Shown: positions 17,114-26,564, numbered from the stretch's first letter. The stretch is 64,000 nt of DNA from Myxococcota bacterium (GCA_030065855.1 JASJCT010000042.1:1-64000), one strand, 5' to 3'. The notes: generated by a model not told the origin, from the letters alone. Numbers and translations are program-made.

Positions 17114-18404
17114 TGCACGCATAATCCTCTGGGGAAGCTTGATCGGCGCCGTCACTTGGCTCGAAGACCGGGAGATAGCAGTCTTCCAGTACTCGCCTGA
17201 TTTCCTGGATAGCGGCATCCAACTGGGCCCGATCTCAATGCCACTTGCTGAGTTTCCCTATGAGTTTCCAGCGCTCGCAAAGAACACATTCAAAGGGTTG
17301 CCGGGATTGCTCGCCGACTCTTTGCCAGACAAGTACGGCAATGCGATCATTGATGCTTGGCTTGCGTCGCAGGGACGCACTGCGACGAGTTTCCATCCGG
17401 TGGAACGCCTCTGCTATGTCGGTAGCCGTGGCATGGGAGCACTCGAGTTCGAGCCAGCCACACTCGGACCGCCGGAAAGCAAACAAGCGGTTGAGGTAGC
17501 AAGCCTGGTCGACCTCGCTAACCAGATTCTCGACGAGCGCACCAGACTTGGCGGCGTGTTTTCCGGTGACGATGATCGTGAAGCGATCAATGATATACTT
17601 CGCGTTGGCACGTCAGCCGGCGGTGCAAGGGCGAAGGCGATTCTGGCCTGGAATCCAGTAACTGACGAATTCCGGTCGGGGCAAGCTGTTGATAGAGCAG
17701 GCTTCGAACACTGGATCATGAAGTTCGACGGCGTTATCAGTACAAAAGATGTGGAGATAGGAACTCCGATGGGCTACGGAAGGATCGAGTACGCCTATCA
17801 CCTAATGGCCCTGGAGGCCGGCATCGAGATGACGACCTGCCGCCTTCATCACGAAGGTGATCGAAGCCATTTCATGACGAAGCGTTTTGACCGGACTGCA
17901 CGGGGAGGAAAGCTACACATGCAGTCCCTTGGGGCTCTGGCGCACTATGACTACAGACAGCCCGGGAGCTATTCCTACGAGCAGGCGATCCAAGTCATCA
18001 AGCGACTCCGACTCTCTCGGAAAGACGTGGAGCAGCAGGTGTTGCGGGCCTTTTTCAACGTGGTGGGCCGTAATTGTGATGACCACGTCAAGAACATAGC
18101 ATTCCTTATGAATCGACGGGGTGAATGGTCCTTATCACCTGCTTTCGACGTTTCGTACGCATGGGCGCCCGAAGGTGAGTGGACCAGCAAACACCAGATG
18201 AGCGTCAATGGCAAACGAGAAGGGTTTAAGCGTGAGGACTTGTTCGCACTCGCCAGCGTGGCTGGCATCAAGAAGACGCGCGCAAATCAATTTCTGGACC
18301 GCGTTATTTCAGCTGTGCGCTGTTGGCCCGATTTTGCTGCGACCGCAGGCGTTCCCCAACCGCGCGTCAGTGAGATCCAAGGAAAACAACGGGTTGGGCT
18401 ATGA
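17061..18404 (+). CDS. hipA: HipA-family serine/threonine kinase toxin
   Basis: The 447-residue kinase has the N-terminal HipA domain (about 20-125, ending in the G-L-P-G-L-L-A-D-S-L-P-D motif). The flexible phosphorylation loop G-T-S-A-G-G-A-R-A-K follows near 200, then the nucleotide-binding F-M-T-K-R-F-D-R. Catalytic N-C-D-D-H-V-K-N and the metal-binding F-D-V-S-Y come near 345-375. In E. coli HipA phosphorylates GltX; the target here is unknown. All key kinase residues are present, so it should be active. The ATG at 17061 overlaps hipB by 53 nt without a visible ribosome site; GTG 17103, with AAGG upstream, is a good alternative start. Confidence 0.88.
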   Translation: MNAQSGHGVTEKAAVNNDARIILWGSLIGAVTWLEDREIAVFQYSPDFLDSGIQLGPISMPLAEFPYEFPALAKNTFKGLPGLLADSLPDKYGNAIIDAWLASQGRTATSFHPVERLCYVGSRGMGALEFEPATLGPPESKQAVEVASLVDLANQILDERTRLGGVFSGDDDREAINDILRVGTSAGGARAKAILAWNPVTDEFRSGQAVDRAGFEHWIMKFDGVISTKDVEIGTPMGYGRIEYAYHLMALEAGIEMTTCRLHHEGDRSHFMTKRFDRTARGGKLHMQSLGALAHYDYRQPGSYSYEQAIQVIKRLRLSRKDVEQQVLRAFFNVVGRNCDDHVKNIAFLMNRRGEWSLSPAFDVSYAWAPEGEWTSKHQMSVNGKREGFKREDLFALASVAGIKKTRANQFLDRVISAVRCWPDFAATAGVPQPRVSEIQGKQRVGL

Positions 18405-18441
18405 CCCTGGGGTATCCCCACAAAAAAGGAGGTGCCGCGCT

Positions 18442-20910
18442 TTATTCTTCTTTTCTTTTAGGTGTGCGGTTTACGCTGTCGGTACGGTTTGTTGGATGAG
18501 AAACCTGACAGTGCTTGCCAAATTTGGCGAGTGCCCGATCGATGGCCGCCTCAACGGCTGGATTTGACCGCTGTTTGGTCTTTTTTAGAAGCGCTTTAGC
18601 CTCAGGGGTTCCGATGTTTCCGAGGGCGCGGGCGGCTTCCCGGGCAGTGGCGATGTCTCTTTGACCTGCTAGGGGCTCAGCCCCTTTTTTCAGCAATGCA
18701 AACAAGCTCGGCACGGCGGATCGTTGGCAGCGCGACCCAGCTGCGAATGCGGCTATTTTCTTCACAACTGCTGTCTCGACATCTGCACTGAGCCGCGATT
18801 GGATGATCTCATCCACCTGTTCACCCGGGATAGACAAGGCGCTCTCGATGGTGGCTGCGCGTACGCGACTCGAGGCATCGCGTGCTGTTTTTTCGTATAG
18901 GGCCACGGTCACATCCGCTCCAAGCACCTGCGCGGCCAATACGCTCCGGGCGCGTACGTCTGGCCACGGATCTGATATGGCCAGGTGCGTCAGCGCGGTT
19001 GAAGATATGGAGGCACGACCGAGGTGGGCCATCGCATCGAGCGCGGCCATTCGGACGCTGGGTTCCGCATCATCGAGGGCGCTGGCAATCAGGGTTTGCC
19101 TTGATTCGCTATCGTCCGAGCAGGCGCCGAGCCCGCGCACGGCAGCTGCTCGAATGTGTCTGTCAGGGTCCTTTGCAGCCGATGCCAGGTGTGCTTGGGG
19201 GGCATGGCAAGCGAGATCACCCATGATATTAATCAACCTATATCTATCCTCGAACCCACTCGCGTCCCAGTACAGTTGATTGGTCAGATCTGCGATGCTT
19301 GTTGCAAGATTGGCCATACCAGTACCGGACCGTAGCAAGTCCAGCACCCGCTCCTTATCGCCGTCGGCCTCGGCTTTTTTGACTTCAGTCCACAGTGCTG
19401 CATCTCCGTTGGGCAATTGACGCGCGATGCGGGTGATTCGTTTGCGCAGGAGGTGCCGCTGGTCCCTATCTCCCCTGCCAGCAGTTCTGGCAAGCGCGAT
19501 TAGGGCAGTCGGCGTTCCCATTGCGCTCAATAGATCCACTGCAGTGCGCCATCCCGGGTCGTCTTGATTTTGTACGAACCGTTCTAAGGCTGGGACAGCC
19601 GCCTTCTTTGCAGACAACAGCCCGCGCTGTGCTGGCTTGGCGATTTCTGGATCATCACCCATGGCTGCTTGAACCAGCAAATCCACACCCTCGGTCGGTG
19701 CACTGCGCGCTACAACGCGAATGGCCCGCTGCTTGCCCTGCCAGTCGAGCTTGGGCCACATGTGGCGAATGGCTGGGAGTGCACGTGCGCCCGCGCGTTC
19801 GAGGAGCATGGCTGCCTGGCGCCGCAGCGTCGTGTCGCTCAGGTCCTCAGCAAGGCGAAACAGCCCCTTGGGACCATCTGCCTCTGTGATAACGATCACC
19901 TCTGAGATAGCCAAAGGACGGCGCTGTGACGGTGCATAGCTGTTTTCGATAACCAGGGAAAAACACTGAGTGCGCATAGACGCCTTTAGGTCGAACCAGA
20001 CCGGGGTGTCGGGCTGCTCAGCAGGATCGACTGGAAAGCGCAGGCGATACACCTTCTCTTGAGTAGCGAGGTAGATGCTCTTTGGCCGATCATACGCTGT
20101 TGGGGAGGCTCCAGATGGCAACGGGAGGATGCCGATGCGCAAAACGCCGTAGGACGCCGTGATAATATCAAACGTAGTGAGCTCACCGGCCCCATTGCTC
20201 GGCATGGGTATCCACGCGGTTTTAGGATCCCCATCGGCAATTCCCCTGGGTGGGGCAAGCAGCAATGGTTCCCGGCGGTCACCGGCAATGCGGGACGCTG
20301 CAATGGGCAAAATGTGCCGCACAATCGGCGCGGTCGGTAGGGTGCCGGGATCGAACGATCCATCAATGGTCGTCTCGGCTTTTAGTCCGGGCCGGCGCGC
20401 CAGTATCGGCCAGAAGGCGCCCTTCTTAAAATTGTAAACTTCTCTAAACAGCAGGGGGAGGGCTGCCTGGCCGCACATCCGAACGGATTCTAAGACCACA
20501 CCTTTAACAATCTCGACCCGGCCGTCACCGTCCAGATCCTCGAACCGGATTGCCGGGCTTGTTTTTTCCCCCACATCTCCAGAGAGCCCGGTGATGTCCT
20601 GCCAGATCAGCTTCAGGGACCGCCTGGATCCCTTGCGTATCAGCACGACTTCCGCTGCCCTGCCATCGCCGATGTCTGAAACGGCGTGAATCGCTACCAC
20701 ACCTTCGGCCACATCGTACTGCTCAAGTCGCAGGGCATTTGCGGTCTTGGCTGTCGAAACCGCCATCGACCACGTCTTCTTGCCGTCCATGCTGGCGATG
20801 AGTCGCCTGTCCGCGAGTTCAATCTTCAACCCATCCTCGAGAACAAGGGCAGGGTTCGCCATGGCCATATGCGAGGCGGTCAGCACTACTGCGAGGAAAA
20901 TCAGCTTCAT
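18442..20910 (-). CDS. Secreted HEAT-repeat protein
   Basis: The 822-residue protein has a signal peptide (M-K-L-I-F-L-A-V-V-L..., cleavage near A18). A beta-rich N-terminal part contains a D-L-D-G-D-G-R calcium-type motif near residue 118. A middle region (about 200-330) with G-I-A-D-G-D-P-K-T-A-W resembles a discoidin/galactose-binding fold. From about 350 to 800 runs a series of HEAT/armadillo-like helical repeats (D-P-D-R-H-I-R-A-A-A-V-R-G-L and similar). It likely scaffolds protein contacts in the periplasm. A small GGGG-TAT-CCCC hairpin lies between it and the convergent hipA. Function unknown. Confidence 0.75.
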   Translation of the reverse strand: MKLIFLAVVLTASHMAMANPALVLEDGLKIELADRRLIASMDGKKTWSMAVSTAKTANALRLEQYDVAEGVVAIHAVSDIGDGRAAEVVLIRKGSRRSLKLIWQDITGLSGDVGEKTSPAIRFEDLDGDGRVEIVKGVVLESVRMCGQAALPLLFREVYNFKKGAFWPILARRPGLKAETTIDGSFDPGTLPTAPIVRHILPIAASRIAGDRREPLLLAPPRGIADGDPKTAWIPMPSNGAGELTTFDIITASYGVLRIGILPLPSGASPTAYDRPKSIYLATQEKVYRLRFPVDPAEQPDTPVWFDLKASMRTQCFSLVIENSYAPSQRRPLAISEVIVITEADGPKGLFRLAEDLSDTTLRRQAAMLLERAGARALPAIRHMWPKLDWQGKQRAIRVVARSAPTEGVDLLVQAAMGDDPEIAKPAQRGLLSAKKAAVPALERFVQNQDDPGWRTAVDLLSAMGTPTALIALARTAGRGDRDQRHLLRKRITRIARQLPNGDAALWTEVKKAEADGDKERVLDLLRSGTGMANLATSIADLTNQLYWDASGFEDRYRLINIMGDLACHAPQAHLASAAKDPDRHIRAAAVRGLGACSDDSESRQTLIASALDDAEPSVRMAALDAMAHLGRASISSTALTHLAISDPWPDVRARSVLAAQVLGADVTVALYEKTARDASSRVRAATIESALSIPGEQVDEIIQSRLSADVETAVVKKIAAFAAGSRCQRSAVPSLFALLKKGAEPLAGQRDIATAREAARALGNIGTPEAKALLKKTKQRSNPAVEAAIDRALAKFGKHCQVSHPTNRTDSVNRTPKRKEE

Positions 20911-20976
20911 AAAACCGTACCTCTACTTATCCACGCCATCCCAAAAATGACAAAAATGCCCTTTCTCAAGGCCTTC

Positions 20977-21513
20977 CTACTCAGGTCCTACATTGAACTT
21001 TTTTAGGGGCATGGAAATCGTCATATCTGACTGGAGGTCGACGTTCATGGGACTGGTACCGGCCAATGAATAGCCGCCGCCCGGCGCTACCATGAAGTAA
21101 ACCGCATGGGGTCCTGCGGGCAAAGACACGGTCACCGGTGCATTGCCCGCGTTATTTTCTGCCTTTGTACCGTCAATGTACACCGCGCACATCGCCGGTG
21201 GCTCGGTTGTGACCGTGAGTTTGTGCGTTGTTGCCTCTGGCGGACGCGCTTTTATCGGTTTCGGGATAGGAGGCACGGGCTCGGGCTTGGGCCTAACAAC
21301 CGGCTCAGGCTTAGTAACGGCCTCGGGCTGAGCAACGGGCTTGGGCTTAACAATCGGCTCGGGCTTGGGCTGAGCAACCGATTCGGCGTCGGGCCCAGAA
21401 ACAGGCTTGGGCAAGGATCTCGGTGCCTGATCCGGCTCTTCCTGTCCGCCGGCGCAGCCGATACATAGGATCACGGCGACAAGAACAACGAGGTCAAATA
21501 TCGTGCGTTTCAT
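20977..21513 (-). CDS. PEGA-domain lipoprotein with proline-rich linker
   Basis: The 178-residue lipoprotein starts M-K-R-T-I-F with a lipobox L-C-I-G-C. A linker of about 60 residues made of repeated P-K-P-E-P-V/K-P-K-P units spans the periplasm or peptidoglycan. The C-terminal domain is PEGA-like (T-E-P-P-A-M-C-A-V-Y-I-D-G-T, L-P-A-G-P-H-A-V-Y-F). ATG 21513 is supported by TTAGGAG about 5 nt upstream; the frame runs on upstream without one. It probably binds cell-wall or surface glycan; the role is inferred from architecture. Confidence 0.8.
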   Translation of the reverse strand: MKRTIFDLVVLVAVILCIGCAGGQEEPDQAPRSLPKPVSGPDAESVAQPKPEPIVKPKPVAQPEAVTKPEPVVRPKPEPVPPIPKPIKARPPEATTHKLTVTTEPPAMCAVYIDGTKAENNAGNAPVTVSLPAGPHAVYFMVAPGGGYSLAGTSPMNVDLQSDMTISMPLKKFNVGPE

Positions 21514-21626
21514 GGCGCTCCTAACTTGTTTCGCGATGCTTGGTTTGAAATCATCCATACCGCGAACGCCATTATACGAGAAACCATGGAACTTGCACAG
21601 GCACATGCGGTTGTGTCGACGCCCGT

Positions 21627-22796
21627 TTAATAGGTCATGCCGAAGGTCCACATCGGAATAACATCGTCGTACAACACGTCGGTGTCATCGCGAATGACAA
21701 CATCCGCTCCTTTTTTCTTTTTGTTTCGCCCGCCCACTTCCACCGCGGTATCGTCAATTATAAAATCGCCCTCGCGCTCATCTTTGGTGGCCCAGACCTC
21801 AAAACCGGATGCCATTGCCGCCGCCGTAACGTAGGCTTCTCGTCGCGTACCCGGGTCTTCGGTGAAATAGTAGTAAGCCGACGGTTCGAACAGAAACATT
21901 TTCGCGCCTAGCGAAGAAATCGTTCGGTCATTTTTTTTTCGGATGATGCGCAACACGTGGGCCCGCTCTAAGACCGAGATCAATTGATGAAGCTTTTCTT
22001 TGCTCAAATGCCATCTGCCACACATCGCGTTGACCGAGATTCTGGGAATCACCGACCCTCCCAGATGGGCGATGACCGCTTGCATCAGGCGAAAGTGATT
22101 ATCTGTCAGTCGCGGTATCAAATAGGGTATGTCTGCTTCAATGGACTTGTTGATGGTATTGATGATTTTGTCCAGGTAACTCGACGTTTCCTCCAAGAAA
22201 AAGGGTCGAAAACCAAATTGCATGTACTCGGCAAACAACTTCAGCACATTTATCTGTTTTAGAATTCGCGAAACCAGTTGCGAATCGCCATCAAATGGAT
22301 TGAACGTGGGCAACAGGGTCCCTTCGCGTAGGGCAATGAACTCCCTTAGCGACATCAAGGGAATATGGGTGATGGGAAACCGCCTCGACAAGTCGGCTAC
22401 TCCCCGCCGGAGCACGACGCTGCTGGAATCGCTGGCCCAGATAGTCAATTGCGGAAAAGCGTCATAGGCGGCCTTGAGATGAAGGGCCCAATCTTGGGAA
22501 TAGTGCACTTCGTCGAGGAAAATATTTTCATATCCCTTTAGGGCCGCGGCTTCGATGAGTTCGTAAAGTGGTGCCGTCCGCGCCATTGGATTGTCCAGGG
22601 AGACGTACAATCCATGTCTGTTTTTTATGGTTTTGAGCAAAAAATAGGTTTTGCCAACCCCCCGTGGGCCGACGATTAGCGCCCCGCGATCGCCGATATC
22701 AAGCGCGTCGAGATAAGGCCGCACCGTATCGGGCAAGCTCGCCATCAGGCGATGTTGTATCTGGAGGATGCGGGAAAGAATGTCATCCATTTCCAT
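21627..22796 (-). CDS. AAA-type ATPase of the DUF4143-like ATP-binding family
   Basis: The roughly 389-residue protein has Walker A G-P-R-G-V-G-K-T near residue 48 and Walker B I-F-L-D-E-V-H near 90. The sensor-like segment W-A-S-D-S-S-S, a winged-helix-like middle part and a C-terminal nuclease-fold-like segment (D-F-I-I-D-D-T-A-V-E-V-G-G) follow. Members of this large family are common but poorly characterised; some are fused or linked to DNA-binding modules. The start is M-E-M-D-D-I-L at 22796. The upstream region carries a TATAAT box and three regularly spaced dyads. Confidence 0.8.
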   Translation of the reverse strand: MEMDDILSRILQIQHRLMASLPDTVRPYLDALDIGDRGALIVGPRGVGKTYFLLKTIKNRHGLYVSLDNPMARTAPLYELIEAAALKGYENIFLDEVHYSQDWALHLKAAYDAFPQLTIWASDSSSVVLRRGVADLSRRFPITHIPLMSLREFIALREGTLLPTFNPFDGDSQLVSRILKQINVLKLFAEYMQFGFRPFFLEETSSYLDKIINTINKSIEADIPYLIPRLTDNHFRLMQAVIAHLGGSVIPRISVNAMCGRWHLSKEKLHQLISVLERAHVLRIIRKKNDRTISSLGAKMFLFEPSAYYYFTEDPGTRREAYVTAAAMASGFEVWATKDEREGDFIIDDTAVEVGGRNKKKKGADVVIRDDTDVLYDDVIPMWTFGMTY

Positions 22797-22821
22797 GTTG
22801 AAATCCCATCGATTTCCGATG

Positions 22822-22917
22822 ATTATAAGCAAATATGGTTCTGTTTCAAGACCGATATTGCCAAAAACGGTATTTTAGCAAGACCATATTCAATGAAAAT
22901 GGTTCTGCAACAGGACC
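22822..22917 (-). promoter_or_regulatory. Promoter and three phased 17-bp dyads of the AAA ATPase gene
   Basis: On the minus strand TATAAT (22822-22827) and TTGAAA, 16 bases upstream, form a strong promoter. Three inverted repeats of the form GGTyyTG-N3-CArrACC lie at 22837-22853, 22869-22885 and 22901-22917. The middle one has a weaker arm (AAATACC). Their centres (22845, 22877, 22909) are exactly 32 bp apart, about three helical turns. The first overlaps the -35 box. Confidence 0.65.
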
Positions 22918-23126
22918 GATACAGCAATCATTGGGTCTATTGAGGAATCGAGAAATCCCAGGTGTGAAAAAAATGCATTGGGTTTCTTGATGCTTTCTCA
23001 AGCACTCGATATAGGGTCTTTGAGGTGGTTTGCGCATGCCCTGTCATTGGGATATGCAATAGTTGATGTGTCTTTGCGCGCAGCCCCGTAGCATTTGAAT
23101 CGGGCTGAAACAACAAGGAGTTGGCA

Positions 23127-24278
23127 GTGCTTAGCTATGAGTTGACCGAAGAACAGAAAATACTTCGCAGTACCGTGAGGGACTTTGCTGAGAACGAAAT
23201 TGCGCCCGTGGCCCGGGAGCTCGATGACAAGGAGATGTTTTCGGTAGAGCTGACAAAGAAGATGGGTGATCTCTGCCTGTTCGGTATGTTCGTTTCCGAA
23301 GCATACGGCGGCACAGGCATGGGGTACATCTCTTATATCATCGCGGTCGAGGAAATCGCTCGGGTAGACGGTTCACAAGCGGCGACCGTGGCGGCGGGCA
23401 ACTCGCTCGGCATCGGACCGATCTACTACTTTGGCAGTGAGGCGCAAAAGCAGCGCTACCTCCCGGATTTGTGCAGCGGCAAGACCCTGGCCGGGTTTGG
23501 ACTGACCGAGCCGGACGCGGGATCAGATGCGGGCGGATCAAAAACCACGGTCAAGCAAACCAGCACGGGATGGCGCCTCAATGGGTCGAAGATATTCATT
23601 ACGAACGCGGCCAACCCCATGACTTCGGTCACCACTGTTCAAGCGGTCAGCGGCAAGCGCGAGGACGACAAAAAGGAATACACCTGTTTTCTCGTACCAG
23701 CCGGTATTAAAGGCCTCACCGCCACAGAGATGCACGGCAAACTGATGTGGCGCTCTTCAAATACGGCCGAGCTCTTTTTTGACGACGTCGACCTGCCAGA
23801 AGACGCCATCCTCGGCAAGCGCGGCGAGGGATTTCACCAGATGCTTAAAACCCTGGACGGGGGTCGGCTCTCCATCGCCGCCATGGGATTGGGCGGGGCA
23901 CAGGGTGCCTACGAGAAGGCCCTGGCCTATGCTCAGGAACGGCGGCAATTCGGCCGACCGATTTGTAAAAACCAGGCCATTGCGTTCAAGCTCGCCGATA
24001 TGGCCACAAAAATCGAGGCCGCCCGCAACATGCTCTACAAGGCCTGCTGGCTCAGGGACCAGGGCAAACCCTTTGAAAAACTGGCGGCTATGGCCAAGCT
24101 CTATTGCTCAGAGGTATTTAAATTCACAGCCACTGAAGCGGTGCAAATCCACGGCGGCTACGGGCTGATGAAGGAGTACGATGTGGAGCGGTTTTTCAGG
24201 GATCAGAAACTGCTCGAGATCGGTGAAGGCACGTCCGAAGTCCAAAGGATCGTCATTTCCCGATACATCGGCTGCTAA
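23127..24278 (+). CDS. Acyl-CoA dehydrogenase
   Basis: The 383-residue flavoenzyme oxidises acyl-CoA to the trans-2-enoyl-CoA and passes electrons to ETF. Visible are the N-terminal helical domain, the G-F-G-L-T-E-P-D-A-G-S-D-A beta-domain motif near 130 and R-Q-F-G-R-P-I near 272. A C-terminal Q-I-H-G-G-Y-G and E-G-T-S-E-V-Q-R-I-V-I follow, the latter carrying the catalytic Glu of short/medium-chain members. GTG 23127 is chosen because AAGGAG ends 7 nt before it; the TTG at 23121 would touch the site. No ETF genes are nearby; queA begins 5 nt after its stop. Confidence 0.9.
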   Translation: MLSYELTEEQKILRSTVRDFAENEIAPVARELDDKEMFSVELTKKMGDLCLFGMFVSEAYGGTGMGYISYIIAVEEIARVDGSQAATVAAGNSLGIGPIYYFGSEAQKQRYLPDLCSGKTLAGFGLTEPDAGSDAGGSKTTVKQTSTGWRLNGSKIFITNAANPMTSVTTVQAVSGKREDDKKEYTCFLVPAGIKGLTATEMHGKLMWRSSNTAELFFDDVDLPEDAILGKRGEGFHQMLKTLDGGRLSIAAMGLGGAQGAYEKALAYAQERRQFGRPICKNQAIAFKLADMATKIEAARNMLYKACWLRDQGKPFEKLAAMAKLYCSEVFKFTATEAVQIHGGYGLMKEYDVERFFRDQKLLEIGEGTSEVQRIVISRYIGC

Positions 24279-24282
24279 TGCC

Positions 24283-25326
24283 GTGAAGCTCGACCTATTC
24301 GACTATTCGCTTCCCGACGAGCTGATAGCTGCCCATCCACCTGACAAACGGGACGGGGGGCGCCTCCTCGTGCTGAACCCCCAAAGCGGGCAAGTGGAAC
24401 ACCGACATATCGCCGACCTTGCCCAATGCCTGTTGCCCGGAAGCCTGCTCGTGGCCAATAACACCCGGGTAATCCGGGCGAGGCTTCGGGGGCGCCGTCC
24501 GACCGGCGGTGCTGTCGAAGTGCTGCTCGTTAGAGAGCTCGTCACCGGGGACGACCACTGCCGCTGGATTGTCCTTACCCGAGCAAACAAACCCATGCGC
24601 GAGGGAGACCAGATCCATCTCGAGGACATCACTGGGGTCGTCCGCGAGAAACGCGACCAAGGGGAGGCCGTCATCGAGTGCGATGTGGCGAGCAAGACCC
24701 TGCTCGGCTATGCAGCGGCACATGGGGAGATCCCCTTGCCGCCATACATCCGTCGGGACCCGGTGCCGAGCGATGCGGCCCGCTATCAGACCATTTTTGC
24801 AGCGCAGGACGGATCTGTGGCCGCACCCACTGCCGGGCTCCATTTTACCCCTGAGCTCATTGCGCGACTGAAAGCGCGGGACATTGAAATTGCGTTTGTG
24901 ACCCTGCACGTGGGCCCGGGCACCTTTCGACCCATTGCAGTTGATGATACCGACGACCACGAGATGGACGCCGAGGCGTTTGACATTGGCCAAGAAACAG
25001 TTGCAGCCATTTGTAAGGCCAAGACAGAGGGGCGCCGGGTGATCGCCATCGGCACCACGGTCACCCGCGCTCTCGAGGGCGCTTATGCCGAGAACAGTGC
25101 ACTGCAGACCGGTGCCGGGACAACTGACCTTTTCATCGCACCGGGGTTTGAATTTAAGGTAATCGACGGATTGCTCACCAACTTCCACCTGCCCAGATCC
25201 ACCTTGCTCTGCCTCGTCGCTGCCCTGGCGGGTCGCGAACGGATCTTGGCTGCTTACCAGGAAGCTGTTACCCATCGATACAGATTCTATAGCTATGGCG
25301 ACGCCATGCTGATATTGCCGGAGTGA
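24283..25326 (+). CDS. queA: S-adenosylmethionine:tRNA ribosyltransferase-isomerase QueA
   Basis: QueA transfers the ribosyl part of SAM onto preQ1-modified tRNA to give epoxyqueuosine. The 347-residue protein opens with F-D-Y-S-L-P-D-E-L-I-A-A-H-P and has N-N-T-R-V-I-R-A-R-L near 60. A-A-P-T-A-G-L-H-F-T (about 185) and H-V-G-P-G-T-F-R-P near 215 follow. The GTG start at 24283 is only 5 nt after the acyl-CoA dehydrogenase stop and the next gene is tgt, so translation is coupled and the function matches its neighbour. Confidence 0.93.
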   Translation: MKLDLFDYSLPDELIAAHPPDKRDGGRLLVLNPQSGQVEHRHIADLAQCLLPGSLLVANNTRVIRARLRGRRPTGGAVEVLLVRELVTGDDHCRWIVLTRANKPMREGDQIHLEDITGVVREKRDQGEAVIECDVASKTLLGYAAAHGEIPLPPYIRRDPVPSDAARYQTIFAAQDGSVAAPTAGLHFTPELIARLKARDIEIAFVTLHVGPGTFRPIAVDDTDDHEMDAEAFDIGQETVAAICKAKTEGRRVIAIGTTVTRALEGAYAENSALQTGAGTTDLFIAPGFEFKVIDGLLTNFHLPRSTLLCLVAALAGRERILAAYQEAVTHRYRFYSYGDAMLILPE

Positions 25327-25330
25327 TAAG

Positions 25331-26446
25331 ATGACCGCTGGGTTTTCATTTCGCGTCTCTGCTGTCGATGGACAAGCAAGAACCGGACAGATAGAGACGC
25401 CGCGCGGATCGGTTCCCACCCCCGCGTTCATGCCGGTCGGTACGCGGGCCGCTGTAAAGGCAGTCGATCCACAGGAGGTGCGCCAAAGCGGTGCGGCCAT
25501 GCTGCTGGGCAACACCTACCACCTGATGCTCCGTCCAGGGGAAGCCCTGATCGAGCGCGCCGGTGGATTGGCCGCGTTCATGGGATGGCACGGGCCCACC
25601 TTGACCGATTCAGGTGGATACCAGGTGTTCAGCCTGGGCGAGCGGGTCGCCATATCAGACGACGGTGCAGCGTTCTCCTCCCACATCGACGGCACCCGGG
25701 AAGTGCTCACACCTGAACGGGCCATTGCCATACAAGGCGCCCTTGGATCGGATATCGCAATGGTGCTCGATGAATGTCCACCCGGCACAGCAGATCGGGA
25801 TACGGTCGTTCGCGCCATGTCCCGAACCACCCTGTGGGCAGCGCGTCAAGTGGGCTTGCCGCGCCCTCGAGGACAGGCCCTGTTCGGTATTGTGCAGGGC
25901 GGCGTGCACACGGATTTGCGCTTGGATCACTTGGGGGCGCTGCGACCGCTCGGGTTTGACGGGCTCGCGCTCGGCGGACTCTCAGTGGGCGAGCCGGTGA
26001 GTGAGATGCATCGCGTCGTGGCCGAGGTCGCCCCTGAGATGCCAGCTGATACGCCGCGGTACTTGATGGGGGTGGGTACGCCGTCGGATCTGCTATGCGC
26101 CATCGAGAACGGCATCGACATGTTTGACTGCGTCTTGCCCACCCGGAATGCAAGAAACGGCCAGGCCTTTGTCCACAAGGGTCGCATCAACATCAAGCAG
26201 GCCAAGTATGCCGAAGACAAAAGGCCCCTCGAGCCCGGGTGTTCCTGCCCCTGTTGCACCCGCTTTGAGCGGCAATACCTAAGGCACCTCTTTACAGTGG
26301 GTGAAATGCTGGTTTCACGCCTGCTCACCTTACATAACCTGTATCACTATGGCAGCCTTATGGCAGGTGCCCGTAGGGCCATCGCAGATGGCTGTTTTAC
26401 AGACTTCAAAAAGCACTGGTTCGATCCCTTGGACCCGTCCGAATAA
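25331..26446 (+). CDS. tgt: tRNA-guanine transglycosylase Tgt
   Basis: Tgt swaps guanine-34 of tRNA(Asp/Asn/His/Tyr) for preQ1, the step before QueA. The 371-residue protein shows F-M-P-V-G-T-R-A-A-V-K near the N-terminus, D-S-G-G-Y-Q-V-F-S-L near 93, the catalytic Asp in F-D-C-V-L-P-T-R near 260, and the zinc site C-S-C-P-C-C ... H-L. It follows queA by 4 nt in the same operon. A short repeat element with opposed G/C runs lies directly downstream and may end transcription. Confidence 0.95.
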   Translation: MTAGFSFRVSAVDGQARTGQIETPRGSVPTPAFMPVGTRAAVKAVDPQEVRQSGAAMLLGNTYHLMLRPGEALIERAGGLAAFMGWHGPTLTDSGGYQVFSLGERVAISDDGAAFSSHIDGTREVLTPERAIAIQGALGSDIAMVLDECPPGTADRDTVVRAMSRTTLWAARQVGLPRPRGQALFGIVQGGVHTDLRLDHLGALRPLGFDGLALGGLSVGEPVSEMHRVVAEVAPEMPADTPRYLMGVGTPSDLLCAIENGIDMFDCVLPTRNARNGQAFVHKGRINIKQAKYAEDKRPLEPGCSCPCCTRFERQYLRHLFTVGEMLVSRLLTLHNLYHYGSLMAGARRAIADGCFTDFKKHWFDPLDPSE

Positions 26447-26489
26447 AACTGTCATTCCCGCGCTGCGCGGGCGTTGCAAAAGCCCTTTC

Positions 26490-26564
26490 AAAATCCCCCC
26501 AGCCCCCTTTTTCAAGGGGGAGTATTGGAAAGTCCCCTTTGAAAAAGGGGATTTAGGGGATTTC
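26490..26564. repeat. Intergenic G/C-run repeat element, copy A
   Basis: AAATCCCCCC, AGCCCCC, TTTTTCAAGGGGG is followed by a part-complementary half (CCCCTTTGAAAAAGGGG, ATTTAGGGGATTTCGTC). The same modules occur at 31939-32039 and 63543-63635. Each half can fold on itself and the two can pair. It sits between tgt and the S41 protease gene. Confidence 0.7.

Noticed and set aside
24295-25515. Minus-strand 406-residue frame over queA and tgt
   Set aside because: It lies opposite two clear genes and shows no domain; high GC leaves long open shadows.
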